A stretch of DNA of 33,991 nucleotides from a virus. Below, one piece after another: positions 8,168-15,948 of this stretch. The stretch lies in the IMG/VR virus record IMGVR_UViG_3300009684_000093, positions 1 to 33,991 of that record, one strand, 5' to 3'. The notes under the pieces were generated by a model. That model was not told the DNA's origin. It was given only the letters and a program-made list of their open reading frames with translations, and did no database searches. The position numbers were made by a program, and so were the translations under genes. Position 1 is the first letter of the stretch, and each line of letters starts with the position of its first letter.

Positions 8168-9945
8168 GCGTAAGCGCGTACATCACCGCAGGCGCGAACG
8201 TCATCCCCACGCTTCTGCCCACGCAGGAGATGCGAAGCACGGCGCGGCAGATCGGCATCGCGGAGGAGGATCTGTTCCGCGTCGATGTCCCGGTGGGCAT
8301 GACGCAGCACACGCGGGCAAGCGTCCTCGTTGCCTCCACGCAGATTGCAACCCTGTACGGGTCTACCACCGTCAGCCTTACCCTTGAGGACTCAAGTGGA
8401 CGGTCGGTCGTGCTGTCGGGCCTGTATGCCCGTCCGCAGCAGCCGTTCTTTTGGCGCGAGTCGGGCGGCGTGGTCATGGTTGAGCTGGTGGACGAGCGGT
8501 GGTACTGGAAGTTCTCCAGCGCGGCCATTCTGAACACCAACCTGTCCCCCACTTGGTCAAGCGATGGGCGCTGGCGGGTTGACTCTACCCGCACCTATTC
8601 GGATCTCATCACGGACATCGGTACGGTGGCATCGGGCGACAATCTGACGATGCCTACGGGCTTCACCACGCAAAGCCCGGAATACATCCGCCGGCTTGGC
8701 GACCTGTGCGGCTCACCCAACGTCAGCCTCTCCATCCTGCTTGATGCCATCGCATCGGCCAATCAGCAGATCGTGGTATCGACAGGCAGCGCCACGCGGT
8801 TCATCAGCCGGACGGGCCTCAAAGCGCAATACAACACCGCAATGAACACTTATCAGGCGGCCATGCGCGGAGGTATGCAGCCCGTCAATGGCGCGGCGTT
8901 GTCCACGGATGCGCTGGTGAGCCTGTGGAACGCGACCGGATATCAGGCGCGCGCCCCGCGCATTGCCTCCGTAGTTATGCCTCGGCGCAGCGTGGAGGCG
9001 CGGACGGTGTTCAACAATGTCACGATCGCCAATACCCCGGCGGCGGACATCAACTTCAGCCAGCAGGCGGTAAGCACACAAGGCGCTACGCCTAGTTGGG
9101 TGCGCGCTCCTAATGACATTGGATCGGCCTACCTCACGGATGCTTCCATCGTGGTGAACGATTCATCCGGCGCGGAACTGACAACCTCGCCGGGATGGCC
9201 GCCGGCTTTGACGCGCACCAAGATTCGAGACGATTATGTCTCTCGGAATAGCGTCATCCCGTTCGGCCGCACGGTGTGGGCTGGGTGGATTCCTTGGTAC
9301 ACGGATGCGTCCACGACCATTGGTCAGATCGGCAACGTTTCCTACCGGATGGCCGAGATCGACGGCGAGCTTGCCCCGTACACGATTAGCGAGGCACGCG
9401 AGGACGATTGGCGGTTTGGTCTGCAAGGTGCTTCGGAGGTCAACCCGTCCGACCTTGTGACGGCCAAGGGCAACGCTCAGGCGTACCGAAACCTCGTGGG
9501 CGCAACCATCATTGACGTTCCACCGCCGATGTGCCGGGTGTTCCCCGCCAAGATCACGGGTTCGGAGCTGTATACCAACTGGCGGTGGCGGTATTCGTTT
9601 GAGGAAGTCGAACCAAATCCGGCCGCTGGCGCAGGCGGAACTCCTAGCGTTGCCATTGGCGCGTATGGGCGCAGCGGGTCGATTTTGGCCCGCAACATGG
9701 CAGAGAACGCCAATCTGAACTATGGCACGGGCGACACGCGCAACTTCATTGCGCCAGGTGTCGCGCAAAGCGACTACACCAATGCGACCATCCGAGCGGT
9801 TCCCATTGCCAACGACACCATTGTGATGATGGTGGAGCAATTTCCGACTTCGTACACGACCGGATCGCCGCCGTTTGCACCGCAATATTGGTTCTCAATG
9901 CCGAATGCCGTGGTCGTATCATGCACTACAGGTGGAGGTGGATAA
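8164..9945 (+). CDS. Large tail / baseplate protein B
   Basis: 593 residues, starting in an ATGA overlap with the previous large tail gene. It is rich in beta strands and aromatic residues. Near residues 458-485 it has a region CRVFPAKITGSELYTNWRWR, reading like the structural domain that often precedes a fibre attachment site, and it ends in a Gly-rich tail. It probably forms, with the preceding protein, the tail tip that carries the fibre encoded two genes downstream. No enzymatic motif is seen. Confidence 0.5.
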   Translation: MSVSAYITAGANVIPTLLPTQEMRSTARQIGIAEEDLFRVDVPVGMTQHTRASVLVASTQIATLYGSTTVSLTLEDSSGRSVVLSGLYARPQQPFFWRESGGVVMVELVDERWYWKFSSAAILNTNLSPTWSSDGRWRVDSTRTYSDLITDIGTVASGDNLTMPTGFTTQSPEYIRRLGDLCGSPNVSLSILLDAIASANQQIVVSTGSATRFISRTGLKAQYNTAMNTYQAAMRGGMQPVNGAALSTDALVSLWNATGYQARAPRIASVVMPRRSVEARTVFNNVTIANTPAADINFSQQAVSTQGATPSWVRAPNDIGSAYLTDASIVVNDSSGAELTTSPGWPPALTRTKIRDDYVSRNSVIPFGRTVWAGWIPWYTDASTTIGQIGNVSYRMAEIDGELAPYTISEAREDDWRFGLQGASEVNPSDLVTAKGNAQAYRNLVGATIIDVPPPMCRVFPAKITGSELYTNWRWRYSFEEVEPNPAAGAGGTPSVAIGAYGRSGSILARNMAENANLNYGTGDTRNFIAPGVAQSDYTNATIRAVPIANDTIVMMVEQFPTSYTTGSPPFAPQYWFSMPNAVVVSCTTGGGG

Positions 9946-9948
9946 ACC

Positions 9949-10296
9949 ATGACAACTACTTGGAACATCATCTTTGAGCAGGGCGCGGAATTTCAGGCGG
10001 TGGTAACGGTCAGCGATTGGCCTGCGACCTACCCCGCGCTATCAACGGCAAGCGATTGGCGGCTCCGCGTGGCTCGAGCGGGCGAAACGGCCTTTTTGAC
10101 CGCCAATACGTCCAACTACATCACGCTGAACGGCGCAAAGACCGTAGGGACTATCAAGATTCCTTCGACCATCACCAGCGCATTTCCGTGCGGCAACGCA
10201 TTGTACGACCTTGACATCCTGTTTCCTAGCAGCGTGGTCAAGCGGTTGATCTCGCTTGGTTCTGCACAGGTCAACATCTACGCGGGGTCCGTCTAA
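9949..10296 (+). CDS. Small beta-structured tail accessory protein
   Basis: 115 residues. The opening (TTWNIIFEQGAEFQAVVTV) and following strands (ASDWRLRVARAGET, then YITLNGAKTVGTIKIPSTITSAF, then ALYDLDILFPSSVVKRLI) match small immunoglobulin-like or collar-type phage proteins commonly found just before fibre genes. It overlaps the fibre start by one base (TAATG), suggesting coupled translation and a role at the fibre base. The function is inferred from shape and position. Confidence 0.45.
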   Translation: MTTTWNIIFEQGAEFQAVVTVSDWPATYPALSTASDWRLRVARAGETAFLTANTSNYITLNGAKTVGTIKIPSTITSAFPCGNALYDLDILFPSSVVKRLISLGSAQVNIYAGSV

Positions 10297-11936
10297 TGGC
10301 CGACCAAGTATCCATCTCGGTGGTTGCTTCCGGCGTGACTGTTTCCGCCGGCGCGGTCGTGAGCATCACGGCTGGCACGGGACTGACGGGCGGGACTATC
10401 ACCGCTACCGGAACCATCGCCGCAGACTTTGCAGCCAGCGGCGCGGCTACGGCGGGCAAGATCGTGGAGGCTACGGATAGCCGCCTGTCAAACACCCGCA
10501 CGCCAACTGCACACGCGGCAAGTCATTACGCGACAAGCAGCGATCCGGTGACAATCACAATCAGTCAGGTGGAGGACTTGAGCTCAACTTTGGTAGGTCT
10601 TGTTCCTACCACTCGGCAAGTAATTGCGGGGACGGGATTGTCCGGCGGTGGTGACCTGTCTACGAATCGCACTATTTCTGCAGACATTGCTACGTCGGGT
10701 GGGGGAACATCTACGCAGCTTGTTGGTGCAACGGACAGCAGGCTTTCAAACGCCCGCACCCCGACTTCCCACGGCAGCAGTCACGGCAGCGCTGGCAGCG
10801 ACCCAATTCCTGCCGCTGGTCTTGCGCAGTCCCAGGTTGCCAACCTGACCACCGACCTCGCGGCCAAGGCGGCAAATAGCATCGTCCTGACCGCAGGCAC
10901 GGGCCTGACGGGTGGCGGCGATCTGACTGCTAGCCGGACGTTTGCGGTGTCGTTTGGCACGGCATCGACCACGGCGTGCGTTGGCAACGATGCGCGCCTG
11001 TCGGATTCTCGAGCGCCTAGCGGGGCGGCATCGGGCGACCTGTCAAGCACCTACCCATCCCCGACCGTCGCCAAGATTCGCAGCACGTCCGTTTCGTCAT
11101 CGGCTCCGTCCAACGGCGACTTGCTGCGCTACGTTTCCGGCACGACTCAATGGGAGCCTGGGGCGGGTGTCGATGTGCAGCTCTTTACGACCTCCGGGAC
11201 ATGGACGAAGCCGAGCGGCTGCCGCACGGTGCAGATTGTGTGCATCGGCGCGGGTGGTGGCGGCGGCAGCGGCCATGCCCACGCATCAGCCAATAAGGGC
11301 GGCGGCGGAGGTGGTGGCGGCGGCGGGATCACGGAGCTGACGTATCGCGCTGTGGCACTTCCTGGATCTTTTACCGTTACGGTCGGTACGGGTGGCACGG
11401 GTGGAGCGGGTGTATCTGCAAGCACTAACGGCAACCCAGGCACGGCTGGCGGAACATCTTCGCTGTCTGCTTCAGGCATAACCTACGCATCGGCGGTTGG
11501 CGGCAACTTTGGCGCAGGCGGCACAAATTCGGGCGGCGCTGGCGGTGCGGCTCTCACGACCAACGCATTGTGGCTTGGTGGTGCTGGTGGCACGGGCGGC
11601 ACGGCTGCGATTGGAACGACTGCTAGCACTTCGCAGGGCGCACCAGGCGGCGGTGGTGGGGGCGGGATGTCATCGGGCGGCACGACTTACGCCGGCGGAT
11701 CAGGAGCTACGCGGGTTGGCATTGGCACGGGCGGCGCGGGTACAGGCGGCGCAGGCAGCAACGTGGGCTTCTACGGTTCGGGTGGCGGTGGTAGCACCTC
11801 GTCAAGCGGCACAAGCGCCGCTGGCGGCGTTGGTGGCTATGGCGCGGGCGGCGGCGGATCGGGCGCATCGTCTAGTGCTACGGGCGCTGGCGGCAACGGT
11901 GGCGGTGGCCTCATCTGCATCATTTCATCGTGGTGA
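10296..11936 (+). CDS. Tail fibre with polyglycine-rich receptor-binding tip
   Basis: 546 residues. The N-terminal 240 residues contain three imperfect repeats, at about 26-71, 111-158 and 200-241, each built on TAGTGLTGG, then a strand, then DSRLS and RTPT or a variant, typical of fibre shaft modules. Residues 295-315 (FTTSGTWTKPSGCRTVQIVCIG) start the glycine-rich domain, followed by long Gly runs from 318 to about 540. Such tips can pack as polyglycine-II helices, as in the gp38 adhesin of T4-like phage S16. The protein probably binds the host receptor. A Cys pair lies at the start of the tip. Confidence 0.75.
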   Translation: MADQVSISVVASGVTVSAGAVVSITAGTGLTGGTITATGTIAADFAASGAATAGKIVEATDSRLSNTRTPTAHAASHYATSSDPVTITISQVEDLSSTLVGLVPTTRQVIAGTGLSGGGDLSTNRTISADIATSGGGTSTQLVGATDSRLSNARTPTSHGSSHGSAGSDPIPAAGLAQSQVANLTTDLAAKAANSIVLTAGTGLTGGGDLTASRTFAVSFGTASTTACVGNDARLSDSRAPSGAASGDLSSTYPSPTVAKIRSTSVSSSAPSNGDLLRYVSGTTQWEPGAGVDVQLFTTSGTWTKPSGCRTVQIVCIGAGGGGGSGHAHASANKGGGGGGGGGGITELTYRAVALPGSFTVTVGTGGTGGAGVSASTNGNPGTAGGTSSLSASGITYASAVGGNFGAGGTNSGGAGGAALTTNALWLGGAGGTGGTAAIGTTASTSQGAPGGGGGGGMSSGGTTYAGGSGATRVGIGTGGAGTGGAGSNVGFYGSGGGGSTSSSGTSAAGGVGGYGAGGGGSGASSSATGAGGNGGGGLICIISSW

Positions 11937-11939
11937 GCC

Positions 11940-12203
11940 ATGACCATCGAAACCAAGAATGCCGTCGAATTTTGGATGAAGCCCGCGCAGCTTGCGGTGG
12001 CGATCATTGCCATTGCCGGGGCGTTCGTCTACGCGGGACAGCGCAGCGAACGGGACGAGCAGCAGACGCGCGCCTTGGACAAGATGGCATCGGAGATGGA
12101 AAAGATCCAGCAGGCGACCGGGGAGGGAAATGCACAGATCCGAGTTATCAATGTCCGTATCGGGGCGCTCGAGGAGCGCGTGGGGAAGATCGAAAAGCGA
12201 TGA
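11940..12203 (+). CDS. Small membrane protein with coiled coil (holin-like candidate)
   Basis: 87 residues. One hydrophobic segment at about 15-34 (PAQLAVAIIAIAGAFVYAG) is followed by a charged helix of about 45 residues with heptad-like spacing (ALDKMASEMEKIQQAT, then VRIGALEERVGKIEKR). This is the layout of several one-span phage holins and of holin-associated proteins. It lies just after the fibre, a common lysis site, and overlaps the next gene by four bases (ATGA). Without an endolysin nearby the holin call stays tentative. Confidence 0.4.
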   Translation: MTIETKNAVEFWMKPAQLAVAIIAIAGAFVYAGQRSERDEQQTRALDKMASEMEKIQQATGEGNAQIRVINVRIGALEERVGKIEKR

Positions 12204-12691
12204 GCCGGGTATGGCTTGCCCTTGCGGCGGTGGCCCTGCTGGCAGTTGCGTGCAGTCCGGTGGAACGTATCGCGGGTGATACGAACGCCATCCGCACGGA
12301 TGCCCAAGCGCTCATTGACCACGGCCACGCCATCAAGGACGCGGAGGTGGTGGAGCGCGCCACTCGCATTGACACCACGGCGGCGGATATCCACGTTCAG
12401 CTCACCCAGGTGCAGGACATCACCCCGACATGGCTTTCGACCCTGCGCTGGTGGGGCATTGGCGTGGCGGTGGCAGGCATCGCCTTCCTCGTATGGCAAT
12501 CGGGCATTGGCACGGCCATGCGCGTTGCAATCGGATGGCTGCCTCGTAAAAAGGTAGCCGCGGCGGAACTCGCCGTGGATATGCTAGACCCCAACCGACC
12601 CGAAGGGGATCGGGAATTCATCGCGGCAATGCGGTCAGATCCTGAATTTGATGCGGCATATCGCAAAGCAAAGACTCGAAGAAAGGCTTGA
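12200..12691 (+). CDS. Lipoprotein with internal membrane span (spanin-like candidate)
   Basis: 163 residues. The N-terminus is a signal peptide with lipobox LAVAC (Cys at about 19). A helical segment of about 60 residues follows, then a transmembrane stretch near 80-103 (RWWGIGVAVAGIAFLVW), then a basic, helical C-terminal 60 residues. A lipid anchor plus a later inner-membrane span resembles the topology of unimolecular spanins, which link the two membranes of Gram-negative hosts at lysis, but the C-terminal domain is longer than usual. It is sandwiched between two other small membrane-protein genes. Confidence 0.4.
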   Translation: MSRVWLALAAVALLAVACSPVERIAGDTNAIRTDAQALIDHGHAIKDAEVVERATRIDTTAADIHVQLTQVQDITPTWLSTLRWWGIGVAVAGIAFLVWQSGIGTAMRVAIGWLPRKKVAAAELAVDMLDPNRPEGDREFIAAMRSDPEFDAAYRKAKTRRKA

Positions 12692-12807
12692 TGATGCTTC
12701 TCGCAGACCTCTCCAGTTTCGTTGGCTCGGTGTGGGCGGCCGCCCTTTGCTTCTGCCTCGGCGTTGCTGGCGGCATCTACCTTTGCAAGCGCGGAATCAT
12801 CAAGTGA
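12691..12807 (+). CDS. 38-residue single-span membrane protein
   Basis: A short frame starting one base inside the preceding stop (TGATG), with GAAAGG 4-8 bases upstream; the ATG three bases further on has the better spacing. It encodes a hydrophobic segment with three Cys (about residues 13-31) and a basic end (CKRGIIK). It continues the run of small membrane proteins. It overlaps an alternative TTG start of the next gene in another frame. No function can be assigned. Confidence 0.45.
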   Translation: MMLLADLSSFVGSVWAAALCFCLGVAGGIYLCKRGIIK

Positions 12808-12847
12808 CGCACCTGCTCATCTTCATCGCTGCGCTCGTCATCGTGGC

Positions 12848-13768
12848 ATGAGCGGCATCCTGAACGCTTCGTGTTGCTGTGGCGGTGGGACAATCCCGCC
12901 GGGTAACACCGTCTGCGTTCCGGTTGTCGGTACGTCTACGCCAACCTTCACCATTACGGCCTCTCAGGCTGGATGGGTACGCGGTGAACCCAAGGGCTTG
13001 AGCGACACCACCGCATCATGCGGATGCGATTCTTGTCAAACCAAATTCAAAATTTGGGCGGGATGGAATAACGCCATCGGTGCATTTCAAGGCAAGATGT
13101 GGCGCGATGGATGGAATGGGTGGGTTGCTCCCGCTGGTTGCGAATGCTGCGATATCACCTCGGACACGATCACCTACTCGGGCGGAAGCTGGACGGCAAC
13201 GATGCAGTTCGGTGGGGGCGCGACCACGGTCAACGTGCTTTCGGAGTCCAGCACGTTCACGGAATTCGGAACAGTCACGGGTGTCAAATATCTCTGTTCC
13301 GGTATTTCACCAGGGGCAGCACCGACTTGCCCATCATGCGGCACTTGTTGCGCTGGCGCATCAGGTCTTTATGACGTTGTCAGGGTCACGTTCTCCGGGC
13401 AGAACAAGAGCGCACCCTACTACGACACCCAGGCTCAGAATGAAGATGGGTTCTATGTTTGCGATCCCCCGTATGACCCAGCCTACGAGCGCAACTACTA
13501 TTACCAATACAACGCCACGGTCTACTACGCGAAGCCCGTTCCGTTCACGGCCACGCGCACGCTCACCGGGGTCTATACGAGGTACGCGGCGGTGGTGAAT
13601 GTGCCATTGAACTTCTATCAGACATCCGCATCGGGTCCGGCTGAATCGTTGAGCTACACGGGATGCACCGCCGTGATCGGCCCCTATCCCACGAATCCCG
13701 ACGAGTGCTTGTGCGGCTCAGCAAACGGTTACGGGTTCACCTTGCCCTCAACCATCACGCTCGCATGA
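12848..13768 (+). CDS. Cysteine-rich protein of unknown function
   Basis: 306 residues with 19 Cys in clusters: CCC at 9-11, CGCDSC at 58-63, CECC at 98-101, CPSCGTCC at 161-168 and CLC at 287-289. Between them are Trp-, Tyr- and Thr-rich beta-like regions. The clusters could bind metal or form disulfides on the virion surface. The ATG at 12848 has no good ribosome site; an in-frame TTG at 12722 would add a leader that looks faintly like a signal peptide but overlaps the small membrane gene. It ends in an ATGA overlap with the next gene. The family is not recognised. Confidence 0.55.
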   Translation: MSGILNASCCCGGGTIPPGNTVCVPVVGTSTPTFTITASQAGWVRGEPKGLSDTTASCGCDSCQTKFKIWAGWNNAIGAFQGKMWRDGWNGWVAPAGCECCDITSDTITYSGGSWTATMQFGGGATTVNVLSESSTFTEFGTVTGVKYLCSGISPGAAPTCPSCGTCCAGASGLYDVVRVTFSGQNKSAPYYDTQAQNEDGFYVCDPPYDPAYERNYYYQYNATVYYAKPVPFTATRTLTGVYTRYAAVVNVPLNFYQTSASGPAESLSYTGCTAVIGPYPTNPDECLCGSANGYGFTLPSTITLA

Positions 13769-14052
13769 TTATCTTGGTAGGCAATCGCAGCATTGAAGTC
13801 CCCGATTCCGTGCCGGCCGCGGAGCGCGAGGCGTGGGCGCTGGCGCAGCTTGACCACACGCGCAAGCATGAAGGATGGCGCGGTCTGGGGGACGTTGTGG
13901 CCGCCGCAACGAAGGCGGTAGGCATTCGTCAATGCGGCCCGTGCCGCAAGCGGCAGGAGGCGTTGAACCGCCTCGTCCCGTTCGCAAACGAAAACCCCCC
14001 GCCTGCTGGCCAACTTCCTGCGGCCGCAGACGGGGGGGAGAAGAACGACTAG
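13765..14052 (+). CDS. Small phage protein with CxxC motif
   Basis: 95 residues, starting in an ATGA overlap with the Cys-rich gene. An acidic N-terminal half is followed by IRQCGPCRKRQEALNRLVPF (about 53-72), a pattern I know from many small phage proteins of unknown role. The last 20 codons are Pro-, Ala- and Gly-rich because the DNA there also forms the terminator of the opposing leftward operon. It is the last gene of the rightward late block. Confidence 0.6.
   Translation: MIILVGNRSIEVPDSVPAAEREAWALAQLDHTRKHEGWRGLGDVVAAATKAVGIRQCGPCRKRQEALNRLVPFANENPPPAGQLPAAADGGEKND
13991..14037 (-). terminator. Terminator of the leftward operon, inside the opposing gene
   Basis: 12 positions at 13995-14006 pair with 14026-14037 with one mismatch, and an inner 4-bp GGCC stem (14008-14011 with 14022-14025) extends the hairpin. 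On the minus strand it ends in TTTT (13994-13991), so it fits an intrinsic terminator for the recombinase operon only; on the plus strand it is followed by purines. It lies within the last codons of the gene at 13765. Confidence 0.7.
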
Positions 14053-14059
14053 CCTACGG

Positions 14060-15004
14060 TCAGAAGGGTACGTCCGCCGGGTCAACCTTGGCCGGGGCGA
14101 TCGGCCCGATGACGCGCATGACCTGTAGCGTCTGCCCGATCCGGGCGACCTCAAGGCGCATCTCCTTGTCCACGTTCGCGTCCGCCAGGTGGCCATACTC
14201 AAGAATTGAGGTGGCAATCCATGCCGCGCCGTGTTCGCCCACGGCGTTGATTGCAATGGGCTTGCCGGGGCGGCGCACCACGCGCAGGATCTTGAACTCG
14301 CCCTCGTACTCGTCGGGGTAGCCGTCAGCCGCCTTGGGGGTTTCCGGGGCCGGATTGGCCTCCTGCTTGGCCGTGCGCTTGCGGACGGGCTTTGGGGCAT
14401 CCTCGACCACCGATGCCTCTGCGTCAATCGTAGGGGCTGCGGGGGCAGCAAGGGCGGCGCGGGCCTTGGGAGCCTCGTAGCCGCGGGACGGAACTTCCTC
14501 GGTGATCTCGGTCTCGCCGTGGGCTTCAACGTACACCGGGGCCGCGCCAAGCGCATCCGGGCAATGCTGCTTGTACCCGCTCGAGATGCAGCGGGCGAAG
14601 AGCATGGCCTTCGGCCACTTGCGCCAATTGTCCCCGCCGAGCTGCGCCCGCTTCGCATCGTCCATTGAGAAGGTCGTGGTCCCGATCTCCTCCCACTTGT
14701 TCTCCGGGCTGCGACTGAAGAACACGATGCTGCACTCCGTGTCCGTGCAGGTGGCACGGTAGTCATACTTGTGATTTCTTTTTATCGCCGCAGCCATGAG
14801 ATTGGCGGCCAGCACAGCCTTGCCTTTGATAATGTGCAGGCCCGTCATCGCGTCATAGTCCGAAAGGCCCAGGCCGCGCCCGATGATGATCTTCGCGCAC
14901 GCTGCGGCCTCCGACTGAATGTCGGGGAACATTCCCGAAGCCTTGAACACCTGGGCGACTGACATGGGGTCAAGCTGCGCTTGCCCGATCCTTGCGAGTT
15001 CCAT
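14060..15004 (-). CDS. RecT-family single-strand annealing protein
   Basis: 314 residues. The N-terminal 190 residues follow the phage RecT pattern: CAKIIIGRGLGLSDYDAMTG, then IIKGKAVLAANLMAAAIKRN, a central EIGTTTFSMDDAKRAQLG, and KWPKAMLFARCISSGYKQHC followed by APVYVEAHGE. The Ala-, Pro- and Lys-rich middle is probably a flexible linker, and the C-terminus adds about 80 residues unlike classic RecT. The protein should anneal single strands during recombination-dependent replication. The second ATG is chosen as start because GAGGAG stands 6 bases before it. The gene has its own promoter and 5' hairpin and is last in the leftward block. Confidence 0.8.
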   Translation of the reverse strand: MELARIGQAQLDPMSVAQVFKASGMFPDIQSEAAACAKIIIGRGLGLSDYDAMTGLHIIKGKAVLAANLMAAAIKRNHKYDYRATCTDTECSIVFFSRSPENKWEEIGTTTFSMDDAKRAQLGGDNWRKWPKAMLFARCISSGYKQHCPDALGAAPVYVEAHGETEITEEVPSRGYEAPKARAALAAPAAPTIDAEASVVEDAPKPVRKRTAKQEANPAPETPKAADGYPDEYEGEFKILRVVRRPGKPIAINAVGEHGAAWIATSILEYGHLADANVDKEMRLEVARIGQTLQVMRVIGPIAPAKVDPADVPF

Positions 15005-15033
15005 ATGCATCTCCTCGTGTACGCGGATCGCCG

Positions 15034-15061
15034 CGCCCGTCCCGCGCAACGTGCGAGGGCG
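15034..15061 (-). ncRNA. 5'-leader hairpin element, copy 2 (recT leader)
   Basis: On the minus strand an outer stem (15057-15061 with 15034-15038) encloses the core CGCACGTTGCG at 15055-15045, which itself folds as CGCA, loop CGT, TGCG. The predicted transcript start (about 15060) is at the first base of the outer stem. The same core sits in the leaders at 17730-17756 and 21635-21665 with different but pairing outer stems. Confidence 0.6.
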
Positions 15062-15066
15062 TAATC

Positions 15067-15094
15067 AGTATACGGCCCGGTAGCCGAAAGTCAA
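15067..15094 (-). promoter_or_regulatory. Sigma-70-type promoter of the recT gene
   Basis: On the minus strand TTGACT (15094-15089) and TATACT (15072-15067), each 5 of 6 to consensus, are separated by 16 bases. The predicted start is near 15060. The -35 box overlaps the stop codon of the RusA gene, so recT has its own promoter inside the leftward operon. Confidence 0.65.
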
Positions 15095-15489
15095 GCGGCC
15101 GAAATAGCAATGACCGTCTGCGCGGTCGGCCCGTATGCCTTGGTGGCCCAAATCTCCACGACTTGGGCATCGTCGCGGTAGGCAATGCCCGTGAGCGCGT
15201 CCAGCGTGGCGCGCACGAGCTTGTCGGTATCGGGCTTGCCGGGGAACGTGCGTGCGGCCGTCCGCAGCCCACGCGCCCCGAAATGGCTGGCAGGGCGGAC
15301 GAACGAGAACGCCACGCGCACGCTCACCGGGCCGTCCACCACAACCGCGCCGGCGGCGTAGGCCGCTGCCGCCACGGCGGCGCGGTAGGGCTTGACCTTG
15401 GCGCTTGACTCCACGAGGACGATGCGGCCACCCGTGCGAAAGGCGCGCTTGCTTCCCTGCGGCGCGGCTGCGCCGGGGACGGTAAACAT
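15091..15489 (-). CDS. rusA: RusA-family Holliday junction resolvase
   Basis: 132 residues. The opening FTVPGAAAPQGSKRAF, the middle VRVAFSFVRPASHFG and the diagnostic stretch KPDTDKLVRATLDALTG followed by YRDDAQVVEIWATK match RusA endonucleases, in which the Asp residues bind metal (here the acids in KPDTDK and DDAQ). RusA cuts four-way junctions, resolving recombination intermediates before packaging. The ATG at 15489 is chosen because it overlaps the previous stop (TGATG) and leaves the conserved N-terminus in place; a longer frame to 15522 exists. It is followed by recT. Confidence 0.85.
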   Translation of the reverse strand: MFTVPGAAAPQGSKRAFRTGGRIVLVESSAKVKPYRAAVAAAAYAAGAVVVDGPVSVRVAFSFVRPASHFGARGLRTAARTFPGKPDTDKLVRATLDALTGIAYRDDAQVVEIWATKAYGPTAQTVIAISAA

Positions 15490-15683
15490 CAACGCGCTTG
15501 CTTGGCCTGCTGGCTCTTGCAAAGTTCCAACTCCTGCTGTAGTTGATTCCCGGTACGCATGATCCGCGCCATCTCCCGGCGGATGCGAATTACCTCGTGC
15601 ATCGCCTCAATGGTGAGGGGATCGGTTGTCGCGCTGCCCTTGATACGGTCCACGATGTCCTCGTCCTCCTCCTGGCGCGGCAT
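15489..15683 (-). CDS. Small helical protein
   Basis: 64 residues, strongly charged and likely all helix (acidic start, then HEVIRIRREMARIMRTGN, then a QLQQELELCKSQQ coiled-coil-like tail). GAGGGG stands 6 bases before the ATG. It overlaps RusA by one base, so the two are probably translated together. The function is unknown. Confidence 0.6.
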   Translation of the reverse strand: MPRQEEDEDIVDRIKGSATTDPLTIEAMHEVIRIRREMARIMRTGNQLQQELELCKSQQAKQAR

Positions 15684-15686
15684 TGG

Positions 15687-15905
15687 TTACCCCTCACCCG
15701 CATACAGGATGCGCTCAATATGCGTGGGCAGGACGTTGCGGCACTTCTGCGCTTCCTCCTCGGCTCTGATGGCGCGGTCGCGCCAGGTCGTGCCGTTGGG
15801 ATTCTGCACCGTGGGGCGGTCGCTGTAGACCAGCAGCTCCATGCGTGCAAGCATGGCCTCTGCAGCAACCGCCCGCGCTCTCCAATCCACACACGGATCT
15901 TCCAT
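15687..15905 (-). CDS. Small helical protein
   Basis: 72 residues starting MEDPCVDWRARAVAAEAM; the ATG at 15905 is chosen because AAAGGAGG lies 8 bases upstream, whereas longer frames up to 15986 lack one and overlap the preceding gene. It has repeated helix motifs (WRARAVAAEAMLARMELL and WRDRAIRAEEEAQKC), typical of small phage proteins of unknown role. Three bases separate it from the next gene. Confidence 0.55.
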   Translation of the reverse strand: MEDPCVDWRARAVAAEAMLARMELLVYSDRPTVQNPNGTTWRDRAIRAEEEAQKCRNVLPTHIERILYAGEG

Positions 15906-15948
15906 CGCGCCGTCCTCCTTTCGGAGCAAACGTACACGGGCCGGGATA

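Noticed and set aside
10296-11936. CRISPR-like or tandem DNA repeats in the fibre gene
   Set aside because: The repetition is in the protein (shaft modules and Gly runs); there are no conserved repeats with unique spacers.
13729-14766. 345-residue minus-strand frame over the recT gene
   Set aside because: Arg- and Pro-rich shadow; the recT frame has family motifs, a Shine-Dalgarno and a promoter.
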